From positions 1 to 7,919 of the forward strand of contig JAGCCD010000032.1 of assembly GCA_017651785.1 (NCBI GenBank): DNA of 7,919 bases, in the 5' to 3' direction. The number at the start of each line of letters is the position of its first letter. Position 1 is the stretch's first letter. A program made the translations under genes and the position numbers. Shown here one piece after another: positions 1-6,411 of the stretch. The stretch comes from Bacteroidales bacterium. Its GTDB lineage: Bacteria; Bacteroidota; Bacteroidia; Bacteroidales; UBA932. Under the pieces are notes generated by a model that was not told where the DNA came from, did no database searches, and worked only from the letters and a program-made list of their open reading frames with translations.

Positions 1-56
1 CTGCTGAGGTCCTCCCGGTTATAGTGTCTTGCTACTTGCCTTAGAAACGGAACCAT
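1..56 (-). CDS. Start of a probable AddB-like PD-(D/E)XK nuclease, cut by the left window edge
   Basis: Only 18 complete codons are visible. The ATG (bases 56-54) follows the porin stop codon TAA (59-57) with no gap, and the frame stays open to the edge, reading MVPFLRQVARHYNREDLS. From family knowledge, a Met-x-Pro-Phe-Leu-x-Gln-Val-Ala start followed by a Tyr and a short acidic stretch resembles the N-termini of Bacteroidota PD-(D/E)XK nucleases of the AddB/RecB-nuclease type, where a Phe-Pro-Asn-Arg-Arg motif normally comes next; that part lies outside the window. Stop-to-start abutment suggests cotranscription with, or translational coupling to, the porin gene. Eighteen residues are too few to prove the family. 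The alternative is a chance open frame in the porin 3' untranslated region. Confidence 0.45.
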   Translation of the reverse strand, partial: MVPFLRQVARHYNREDLS

Positions 57-1307
57 TTAGAAATTCAACTTGACCATCATCTGCACACGGTGGTTCATCA
101 CCATATGGAGATTGCCGGAAGCGCAGATGTTGGGGCCCTTGTCTCCGTAGTTCACGCCGGTGAGCATATACTCAAGGCCGAACTGGAGCTTGCCCAGGTT
201 GTAGATGACCTCGGGCTGAACGCGGAAGATGTAGTCGATGGACTCGGCGCTGTTCTTGGCCCAGCGGTACATATAGGCGCCGGAAGCGTCTTTGTCTCCA
301 AAGACATCGTACGGGGTGCCGAGGTTCTTGGAATAACCAAGGAGCAGGGATGGGACAAGCTTGCCCTTCTTGTACGAAAGGGTTGCCCAGCCGGATGCGT
401 TGCGGGTTGCCACCAGGTCCCAGCTGTCGGACTTCTCGTCTATGGCATATACGCCGTAGCCGCCTATCATATTGAAGTGCGAGCCGTCGTTGGCGTAGGT
501 GAGCTTGGTTTTGAGGTCGAGTGCGCCGATGGAGCTGGCTCCGTACAGGAATACGTTCCAGGTGGTGATGCGGTCTTTTGCCAGGCCGTTCGCATTGACC
601 TGGCGGGGCTTGATGCTCAGCACGTCGCCGCCAATCTTTACGGTGTTCTTGCCGGACTTGAAGTTGAAGCCGGCGTATACCTCGGGAGTGCAGCCGTACT
701 TTATGTAGTTGGCGCTTACGCCCTCGGGGCCGGTTGAGCAGAACTGCATCTGCCATATTGCAGCGGCGGTAAAAGAAACAACGTTACCCATCTTGAGGTC
801 GAACTGTACCAGGGGGGTACGGCTGAAGGGGCCGAAGGGGGCGCCGCTCTCGAGGGAGAAGATGTCGGGCAGGTCGGCGGCCATAGGGTGCCAGGCCTGG
901 CCTATCTTCCAGCTGCGGTTGTCTTTGCCCACAGTTATGAAAGCCTGGCGGAGGCGCAGCTGCGCGGTACCCGTATTGCCGGAAACTCCGCTGTAGAAGT
1001 CTGCCTCGAACTTGCCGCCCACCTTGTAGCCGTCGTACTCAAGGCCGCTGAGGTCTACGCCAAGGCGGGAGGTGAGGGCCGCGAAACGGAAGGTGGACAC
1101 CTCGTTCACATCGGTACCGTTAACCATCTTCTGGTCTTTGGGCATCCAGTAATAGAAGTCTTCGGTGCCGGCGGTGCTGTTGCGGGAGTCGTATGTGAAG
1201 TAGTTACGGAGGAATCCGTATACCTTGAACTGGGGCTTGTTGTCCTGTGCGCTGAGCACGGAGGCGGCGAGCAGCAGCATTGCGGCTGCAGTGAACAGTT
1301 TCTTCAT
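57..1307 (-). CDS. Outer-membrane beta-barrel, porin-like protein
   Basis: This 416-residue exported protein begins with a clear signal peptide (residues 1 to about 20: Lys-Lys, then a hydrophobic Leu/Ala core, cleavage near LSA-QD). The mature part has no long hydrophobic segment. It alternates polar and aromatic residues in short strands such as FKVYGFLRNYFTYD (27-40), KVGGKFEADFY (95-105) and QFGLEYMLTGVNY (375-387), and ends in Val-Lys-Leu-Asn-Phe; a terminal Phe is the usual signal for outer-membrane barrel assembly. RSWKIGQAWHPM (131-142) resembles the conserved strand of porin-like barrels. The ATG lies 1 nt after the stop of the SLC13 transporter gene, so it is almost certainly translated from the same mRNA. 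I infer that it lets the transporter's anion cross the outer membrane. It has no TonB-box or plug domain, so it is not a TonB-dependent receptor. The exact family and substrate are unknown. Confidence 0.75.
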   Translation of the reverse strand: MKKLFTAAAMLLLAASVLSAQDNKPQFKVYGFLRNYFTYDSRNSTAGTEDFYYWMPKDQKMVNGTDVNEVSTFRFAALTSRLGVDLSGLEYDGYKVGGKFEADFYSGVSGNTGTAQLRLRQAFITVGKDNRSWKIGQAWHPMAADLPDIFSLESGAPFGPFSRTPLVQFDLKMGNVVSFTAAAIWQMQFCSTGPEGVSANYIKYGCTPEVYAGFNFKSGKNTVKIGGDVLSIKPRQVNANGLAKDRITTWNVFLYGASSIGALDLKTKLTYANDGSHFNMIGGYGVYAIDEKSDSWDLVATRNASGWATLSYKKGKLVPSLLLGYSKNLGTPYDVFGDKDASGAYMYRWAKNSAESIDYIFRVQPEVIYNLGKLQFGLEYMLTGVNYGDKGPNICASGNLHMVMNHRVQMMVKLNF

Positions 1308-1308
1308 A

Positions 1309-2763
1309 TTATGCTGTAGGGAAAGGGAATAACGTAGTGAGGAGGAAATAACCCAGCACGAAGCCGATTACGCCTATGATGATGCCGATCTTCGCCATCT
1401 GCGAGGTCTGCACCAGGCCGGTGGAGGAAGCGATGGCGTTAGGAGGCGTGGAGATGGGGAACAGCATTGCGATGGAGGCGCACATTGCAATGAAAGGAAT
1501 CATTGAATACATACCGCCGAGAGCCATGAACTGGGCGTTGTTGGCCGCAGAAGGGTCTGCCATCGCCGTTCCTACCACCACATGAATAGGGACCAGCAGC
1601 GCCGCGGTGGCGCTGTTGGAGATGAAGTTGGACAGGAAATAGCACACCAGGCCGGCGATGATGAGCACCAGCACCACGTTCATACTGCTGAACGGGATGG
1701 CGTTGATGAGCGTTGCCGCAAGGCCGGTCTTGTTGAGTCCGGTACCAAGGGCGAAGCCGCCTGCGACGAGCCAGAGCACGCTCCAGTTGATCTCCTTGAT
1801 GTCTTCTTTGCCGAACACACCGGTGCAGGTATAGACTGCCAGAGGGATAAGGGCCACTATGTTGGAATTGATTCCGGTGAGGCTCTCGGTTACCCAGAGG
1901 AGGATGGTCACGAAGAAGGTGATCCAGGCCACGTAGTCTTTCCAGTTCCACTTGTGGGACTTGGTCTCTATCTTGAGCTCGATCTTGTCTGACTTGAAGG
2001 GGAAGAACAGCTGCAGGAGCACCCACGCGATGAGTATCATAACCACCACATAGGGCACCATACGGCTCATCCAGGTGGCGAAGCCTATCTGGTAGCCCGC
2101 ATTCTCAAGCGCGCCTATGGCAATGGCGTTGGGGGGCGTGCCGATGGGGGTGCCGATACCGCCGAGATTGGCCGCAACCGGGATAGACAGGGCGAGTCCC
2201 ACCTTGCCGGTCTCGTTCTCCGGGAGGGTTTTGAGCACGGGGGCCAGGAACGCGAGCATCATTGCAGCGGTGGCGGTGTTGCTCATAAACATGGAGAACA
2301 CGGCGATGATGATGAGGAATCCCAGGAGCACCATCTTGGGCTTTTTGCCGAATATTCCAAGGAGACCCTTGGCTATCACGGCGTCCATACCGTACTTGGA
2401 GGCGATTATTGCCAGCACGAAGCCGCCCAGGAAGAGCATCACCACGGGATCCGCGAAGGAGGCCATAATGCTCTTGTAGTCTACCAGGGTGCCTGCGTCT
2501 GTGTGGCAGAATAACTTGAGGCCCTTGTTTGAGACGCTCAGCAGCATTACAACAATGACCAGCAGCGATGTGGTCCAGTTGGGGATGATCTCGAACATCC
2601 ACATAAGGGCTGCGAATACGAAGATGGCAATCATCCTCTGCTGAACGGGAGTAAGGCCCTCGATACCGAAAACGCTGGTGGGAAGGGCCCAGAGCAGTAT
2701 CGTGACTATGAGCACCAAAGGCAGTAGCACACAATACTTTACGGAAAACTTTCTATCCGACAT
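1309..2763 (-). CDS. SLC13/DASS family sodium-coupled anion (dicarboxylate or sulfate type) symporter
   Basis: This 484-residue inner-membrane protein has about ten or more hydrophobic segments and the inverted-repeat signatures of the divalent anion:sodium symporters. The first half has FLGGFVLA (111-118), SNTATAAMM (161-169) and GTPIGTPPNAIA (204-215). The second half has WLVAGGFALGTGL (331-343), SNSATAALL (382-390) and ISTPPNAIASSTG (437-449). In the characterised relative VcINDY the two Ser-Asn-Thr tips and the Pro-Pro-Asn-Ala segments bind sodium and substrate; here the second tip is Ser-Asn-Ser. Length is normal for the family. Candidate substrates are C4-dicarboxylates such as succinate, fumarate or malate, or sulfate, and sequence alone does not decide. 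The gene is preceded by the only sizeable non-coding gap in the window, with a promoter-like motif, and followed after 1 nt by a porin-like gene. The ATG (2763-2761) has an A/T-rich leader without Shine-Dalgarno, typical of Bacteroidota. Confidence 0.95.
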   Translation of the reverse strand: MSDRKFSVKYCVLLPLVLIVTILLWALPTSVFGIEGLTPVQQRMIAIFVFAALMWMFEIIPNWTTSLLVIVVMLLSVSNKGLKLFCHTDAGTLVDYKSIMASFADPVVMLFLGGFVLAIIASKYGMDAVIAKGLLGIFGKKPKMVLLGFLIIIAVFSMFMSNTATAAMMLAFLAPVLKTLPENETGKVGLALSIPVAANLGGIGTPIGTPPNAIAIGALENAGYQIGFATWMSRMVPYVVVMILIAWVLLQLFFPFKSDKIELKIETKSHKWNWKDYVAWITFFVTILLWVTESLTGINSNIVALIPLAVYTCTGVFGKEDIKEINWSVLWLVAGGFALGTGLNKTGLAATLINAIPFSSMNVVLVLIIAGLVCYFLSNFISNSATAALLVPIHVVVGTAMADPSAANNAQFMALGGMYSMIPFIAMCASIAMLFPISTPPNAIASSTGLVQTSQMAKIGIIIGVIGFVLGYFLLTTLFPFPTA

Positions 2764-2834
2764 GATTAAAACTGTTATTGCAATCTGGTTGCCTCAAAGG
2801 CAGCCCCAAAGTTACTAATAATTTACAATAAATG
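2764..2834 (-). promoter_or_regulatory. Intergenic leader with a probable Bacteroidota-type promoter for the transporter operon
   Basis: This 71-nt A/T-rich gap between the U32 stop and the transporter ATG is the only real spacer in the window. On the minus strand it contains TAACTTTG (bases 2814-2807), an exact match to the TAnnTTTG -7 element of the Bacteroidota primary sigma factor. No clear TTTG -33 element is present at the expected distance upstream, only scattered TTG/TGTT. Transcription would start near 2800 and leave a leader of roughly 35 nt. The motif is short and could occur by chance in A/T-rich DNA, but its position is right. Confidence 0.5.
2788..2804 (-). promoter_or_regulatory. 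Small hairpin in the transporter leader
   Basis: On the minus strand TGCCT (2802-2798) and AGGCA (2794-2790) pair perfectly around a TTG loop, with one more G-C pair (2804 with 2788) beyond a mismatch. The stem lies at or just after the predicted transcription start and well before the ATG. There is no T-run after it, so it is not a classical terminator. It could be an operator half-site pair, a leader stem protecting the mRNA, or chance; five pairs are weak evidence. Confidence 0.25.
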
Positions 2835-4151
2835 CTAACAGTCGGGGCTGTTGACCCAAAGGAACACCTTGTCGCCGCGGCGGACGTGCTCGCGGCCGTC
2901 CTGCGGAGGGATGGCAACCGAGCAGCGGGAGCCTTTGGGAGCCTCTGCCACCGGGCTGAATTCCAGACGCATATCGTCTACGGTTAGGGTGGTTACACCG
3001 CTTGTGGGACCGATTATCATAAGCTCGTCTCCGGTATGCAGCGGAGCAGCCTCAACAAGTATCTCGGCCACGTTTATACGGTCGAACCAGTTGGTCACTT
3101 TCCCCAGGTAAACCTTGCGCCTGGTGGCCTGGGAGCCGTAAACCGAGCTCCACTCGCCAAGGCGGGCGCCCTGGTAATAGCCGTCCCAGAAGCCTCGGTT
3201 GAACACCTCAGAGAGCTGTTCCTTAAGCTCTGCGGCCAGCTCCGGAGTGAACGTTCCGGCCTGCACTGCGTCCGCTGCCCTGCGATAGCACTGGGAACAC
3301 CTGTATACGTACTCAGCGCTGCGGGCCCGGCCCTCTATCTTGAACACCCTCACGCCGCAATCCGCCATCAGATTCATAAACTCTACGGTGCAAAGGTCTT
3401 TGGGGGACATTATGTACTCATTGTCTACGTTGAGCTCGTAGCCGGTCTCCAGGTCCGTTACTCCGTATCCCCTGCGGCATACCTGCATGCAGGCGCCGCG
3501 GTTGGCGGATGCGCCGTATGCGTGCAGGCTGAGGTAACACTTGCCGCTCACGGCCATACAGAGGGCGCCGTGGGCGAACATCTCTATGCGCACGGGCTTC
3601 CCGGACGGGCCGCAGATTCCCTCGGACTCAATGTCTTGCGAGATCTGCCGCACCTGATCCATAGACAGCTCGCGGGCAAGCACGGCAACGTCTACCCAGC
3701 GGGACCAGAAACGGAGGGCCTCTACGTTAGAGATATTCAGCTGCGTAGATGCGTGCAGCTCCATACCCTTTGCACGGGCATATTCCAGCACTGCTATGTC
3801 TGAGGCTATTACGGCGTCCACTCCGGCGGCGCAGGCGGCGTCCATCGCCTCCCGCATTGCCTGCAAGTCGTTGTCGTACAGGATGATATTGAGGGTGAGG
3901 TAGGCTTTCACCCCCGCCTCGTGGCATATTCGCACCACCTCCTGAAGGTCCTGGGGAGCAAAGTTGGCGGCGCTGCGGGAACGCATGTTCAGCCGTCCCA
4001 CTCCAAAGTACACGGAGTCTGCACCGCCCTGTATGGCCGCACGCAGGCACTCGAAAGAACCCGCGGGAGCCATTATTTCGAGCTTGCCAGCTCGAAATGA
4101 CCTTTTACTGAGGGGCGTACCCCTCAGACTCCCCTGGTCGCTACGCTCCAT
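2835..4151 (-). CDS. Peptidase U32 family protein (probable iron-sulfur RNA-hydroxylation type)
   Basis: The product is 438 residues from the ATG at 4151. The conserved core starts at KLEIMAPAGSFE (23-34) and continues with GGADSVYFGVGRLNMRSRS (42-60). The U32 signature is present as EMFAHGALCMAVSGKCYLS (190-208), followed by NRGACMQVCRR (218-228), SPKDLC (249-254) and KIEGRARSAEYV (271-282), then the NRGFWDGYY segment (318-326) and a C-terminal beta domain. Cys198, Cys205, Cys221 and Cys225 are candidates for iron-sulfur ligands, which characterised U32 relatives (UbiU/UbiV, TrhP, RlhA) carry. Those relatives hydroxylate ubiquinone precursors, tRNA U34 or 23S rRNA. The tRNA type (TrhP-like) is my best guess, because Bacteroidales do not make ubiquinone. 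'Peptidase' is a historical family label. Oddity: residues 1 to about 22 come from a palindromic repeat (4075-4149). A shorter start at the internal ATG (4073) would cut into the conserved start and is less likely. The gene follows the S41 stop by 6 nt. Confidence 0.92.
   Translation of the reverse strand: MERSDQGSLRGTPLSKRSFRAGKLEIMAPAGSFECLRAAIQGGADSVYFGVGRLNMRSRSAANFAPQDLQEVVRICHEAGVKAYLTLNIILYDNDLQAMREAMDAACAAGVDAVIASDIAVLEYARAKGMELHASTQLNISNVEALRFWSRWVDVAVLARELSMDQVRQISQDIESEGICGPSGKPVRIEMFAHGALCMAVSGKCYLSLHAYGASANRGACMQVCRRGYGVTDLETGYELNVDNEYIMSPKDLCTVEFMNLMADCGVRVFKIEGRARSAEYVYRCSQCYRRAADAVQAGTFTPELAAELKEQLSEVFNRGFWDGYYQGARLGEWSSVYGSQATRRKVYLGKVTNWFDRINVAEILVEAAPLHTGDELMIIGPTSGVTTLTVDDMRLEFSPVAEAPKGSRCSVAIPPQDGREHVRRGDKVFLWVNSPDC
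4075..4149 (-). repeat. Palindromic repeat-like element at the S41/U32 junction, read in frame
   Basis: Two perfect hairpins lie side by side. The first on the transcript is CTGAGGGG / CCCCTCAG with a TACG loop (4127-4108); GACC (4139-4136) and GGTC (4102-4099) enclose it as an outer pairing. The second is ATTTCGAGCT / AGCTCGAAAT with a GGCA loop (4098-4075). The outer end carries GGAGCGTAGCGACC, similar in flavour to the GAGCG-AGCGA ends of dispersed bacterial palindromes. The element has no stop codon in the U32 frame and supplies the codons before and including the first conserved residues (Lys-Leu-Glu) of the U32 protein. No clean target-site duplication is visible, and no second copy was seen in the window. 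Calling it a dispersed repeat is therefore inference from its architecture. Confidence 0.6.
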
Positions 4152-4157
4152 AATCCA

Positions 4158-5780
4158 CTAGTCGAACGAGAAGGCTGAGGCCTTGCGCAGGGCGTTCCAG
4201 AGCTGCTCGTCGTAGCGGATGCGGAGCTTTACGCCGTCGGGCTGGAAGTAGTAGCGGACTACTATTTCCTCCTCTATGAAGGGGATGATCTCGTCTTTCT
4301 TGAGCCGCAGGAAATCCTCCTTCTCCATATCCAGGGCGGCACCCAGGGCGTCAAGCTGAGGCTTGAGGGCGTCCGTGAGGCCGTCTCTCTCAACTTCCTT
4401 GAGCATAAAGTCGAAGTAGGTTCGGGCAGAGGAACGGTAGTCGAAGGTCTTTCCCTTTGCAAAAGTTATAAAGTCCTCATAATCGGCGTCGGACAGACGG
4501 AATTCCTCTGTGGCGGGAATGCTCTCGTGCGCCTTTACGTATTCAAGAGCGTACTGCTCTGCAACGCCGTTCATAACAAGGGAATAAGTGAGGCGGCTGT
4601 AATCGTGAGGCTTCACTTCTATGTCCGGAGTTATGCCGCCGCCGTCGCGCACGGTCCTGCCGCCGGCGGTCTTGAACTCGTGGGTGAGCGAGTCGGGGAT
4701 GTGCCCCACCGAACCGTCGTCGGCCCTGTGGGCGTAGTCTATGGCCTGGACGCAGCGGCCGCTGGGTGTATAGTATTTGGCAGTGGTAACCTTGAGCTGG
4801 CCGTCATACGGCAGGGGGCGTATGCTCTGGACAAGGCCCTTGCCGAAAGTGCGCGTGCCCGCCACGATGGCGCGGTCCATATCCTGAAGGGCCCCGGACA
4901 CGATTTCAGATGCCGAGGCGCTGCCGGAATCCACCAGGACAATAAGGGGAAGCTTTGTGTCCAGAGGAGCCTTTGAGGTACGGTAGCTGTACGAGCTGCC
5001 CTCCTCGCGGCCCTTGGCGGTTACCACAAGAGAACCTTTGGGTACGAACAGGGAAACGATGTCCACGGCCTCTGCCAGGATGCCGCCGCCGTTGCCGCGC
5101 AGGTCAAGCACCAGGGTGTCCAGCTTGCCCGTCTTCTGCAGGTCCTTTACGGCCTCGCGCATTGTCTGGGCTACTCCGGGGGTGAATCCGGTCTGAAGGA
5201 TGTAGCCCGTGCGGGGCGTAATCATACCGTAGTATTCGATATCGGGCAAGTGGATGGTCTGACGGGTGACGGTTATGTCCTTCACAACGCCAGTATGTAC
5301 TTTCTTTACCTTGAACTTCACCTTTGTTCCTGGCACGCCGCGCATCTTCTCGCTGCACTGCTGGCTGGTAAGGCCGGCTACGGTTTCGCCGTCTATGGTG
5401 ATGATCTCGTCACCTGCGGCAAGCCCCGACCTGTGCGCCGGAGAGTCCTTGTACGGCTCGTTTATTATTACGTTGCCCTGAAGGTCGGGCTTGTAAATAA
5501 CGGCGCCTATGCCTCCGTAGGTCTTGTTTACCATCATACGGAGGTCTTCGTTCTCTTCTTCGGGGATGTAGACGGTATACGGGTCAAGCTCCTGGAGCAT
5601 GGCGTCTACGGCTGCCCGCTCAATGCGGTCTACGGGCAGCGAGTCCACATAGGAACGGTTGAGTTCCTTGAGGATGGCGCCGTGTATTTCTGTCCACTTT
5701 CCGAGTTTGAAGCTTTTGGTCTGCGCGCCTGCGGAAACTGCGAGCGCAAGCAGAAGGGTGATATAGAGTATTCGTTTCAT
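4158..5780 (-). CDS. Exported S41 C-terminal processing peptidase with PDZ domain
   Basis: This 540-residue serine protease of the CtpA/Prc (tail-specific protease) family acts in the periplasm. A signal peptide (1 to about 20, MKRILYITLLLALAVSAGAQ) is followed by a helical N-terminal region (DPYTVYIPEEE at 66-76), a PDZ domain (about 86-175; YGGIGAVI at 88-95, SGLAAGDEIITIDG at 118-131) and the S41 catalytic domain. LDLRGNGGGIL lies at 225-235. The catalytic serine is Ser289 in GSASASEI (286-293), and the general base is Lys314 in FGKG (312-315), 25 residues later as in E. coli Prc; Gln318 matches the third conserved position. A C-terminal helical tail of about 150 residues is usual for the Bacteroidota branch. 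The PDZ domain recognises C-terminal tails of substrates. The ATG lies 7 nt after the rdgB stop, so this gene is cotranscribed with it. All catalytic residues are intact. The physiological substrates are unknown. Confidence 0.96.
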   Translation of the reverse strand: MKRILYITLLLALAVSAGAQTKSFKLGKWTEIHGAILKELNRSYVDSLPVDRIERAAVDAMLQELDPYTVYIPEEENEDLRMMVNKTYGGIGAVIYKPDLQGNVIINEPYKDSPAHRSGLAAGDEIITIDGETVAGLTSQQCSEKMRGVPGTKVKFKVKKVHTGVVKDITVTRQTIHLPDIEYYGMITPRTGYILQTGFTPGVAQTMREAVKDLQKTGKLDTLVLDLRGNGGGILAEAVDIVSLFVPKGSLVVTAKGREEGSSYSYRTSKAPLDTKLPLIVLVDSGSASASEIVSGALQDMDRAIVAGTRTFGKGLVQSIRPLPYDGQLKVTTAKYYTPSGRCVQAIDYAHRADDGSVGHIPDSLTHEFKTAGGRTVRDGGGITPDIEVKPHDYSRLTYSLVMNGVAEQYALEYVKAHESIPATEEFRLSDADYEDFITFAKGKTFDYRSSARTYFDFMLKEVERDGLTDALKPQLDALGAALDMEKEDFLRLKKDEIIPFIEEEIVVRYYFQPDGVKLRIRYDEQLWNALRKASAFSFD

Positions 5781-5787
5781 ACGGGAT

Positions 5788-6411
5788 TCATTTTGCCATC
5801 AACCATTGTGCCAGCGCGCGAAGCGATTTGCCCCTGTGGGAAATGGCGTTTTTCACTTCCTGGGGGAGTTCGGCCACGGAGCGGTCGGGATACTCGTCGG
5901 CCACAAAGACGGGGTCGTAGCCGAAGCCGCCGCTGCCGCTGCGCCCGTAGGCTATGCGGCCTTGGAGTACGCCCTCGAAGAAGTGGCGTTCTCCGTTGAT
6001 AATGAGCGTGATAACGCTGCGGAAGCGGGCGGTGCGGGGCTCGCCCAGGTGCTTCTCCAACTCGCCCAAGAGGGAGTCTATGTTGGCAGAGAAGTCGTGG
6101 TCGGCCGGGGCGGGGAGGCCGTCGCGGCGGGCTATGTCGGCCGCAAAGCGGGCCGCATGCACGCCCGGCGCTCCGCCAAGGGCGTCCACCTCCAGACCGG
6201 TGTCGTCGGCAAAGCAGTCAAGGCCGCTGAGGGCGTGATAATACTCCGCCTTAATTATGGAATTCTCTTCCAGCGTGAGGCCGGTTTCTTCCGGCTCGCC
6301 GAGGATGCCCAGCTCGAAGGGAGCCACCACCTCAACGGCGCTTCCAAGTATTTCCCTGGCTTCGCGGAGCTTGCCGCGGTTGCCTGTAGCGAAAAGCAGT
6401 TTCATCGTCAT
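5788..6411 (-). CDS. rdgB: RdgB/HAM1 family XTP/dITP diphosphatase (non-canonical purine NTP pyrophosphatase)
   Basis: This 207-residue cytoplasmic enzyme hydrolyses ITP, dITP and XTP to the monophosphate and pyrophosphate, keeping deaminated purines out of DNA and RNA. Signatures in order are ATGNRGK (8-14), EETGLTLEENSIIKA (41-55), FADDTGLEVDALGGAPGV (67-84) with the catalytic Asp near 70, GGFGYDPVF (161-169) and KNAISHRGKSL (187-197). Length matches the family (about 195-205). The frame stays open further upstream, but that stretch overlaps rsgA and looks nothing like the family. Two starts fit: ATG 6411, which overlaps the rsgA stop as ATGA, and ATG 6405, two codons later. I chose 6411 because of the overlap and because a GGAGGAGGA stretch (6432-6424) lies 12 nt upstream, although that stretch also encodes part of RsgA. 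SHRGKS differs slightly from the commoner SHRAKA. Confidence 0.97.
   Translation of the reverse strand: MTMKLLFATGNRGKLREAREILGSAVEVVAPFELGILGEPEETGLTLEENSIIKAEYYHALSGLDCFADDTGLEVDALGGAPGVHAARFAADIARRDGLPAPADHDFSANIDSLLGELEKHLGEPRTARFRSVITLIINGERHFFEGVLQGRIAYGRSGSGGFGYDPVFVADEYPDRSVAELPQEVKNAISHRGKSLRALAQWLMAK

Noticed and set aside
90..737. Long plus-strand open frames, for example across 90-737, 888-1319, 3036-3803, 5250-5999 and 6513-7442
   Set aside because: They lie wholly opposite strongly conserved minus-strand genes. Their products are low-complexity, rich in Val, Gly, Ala and His, with no recognisable motif. They arise from the high GC content and codon bias of the real genes.
4075..4127. 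The tandem hairpins as an intrinsic terminator after the S41 gene
   Set aside because: No T-run follows either stem on the transcript, and both stems lie inside the open U32 frame, downstream of its start codon.
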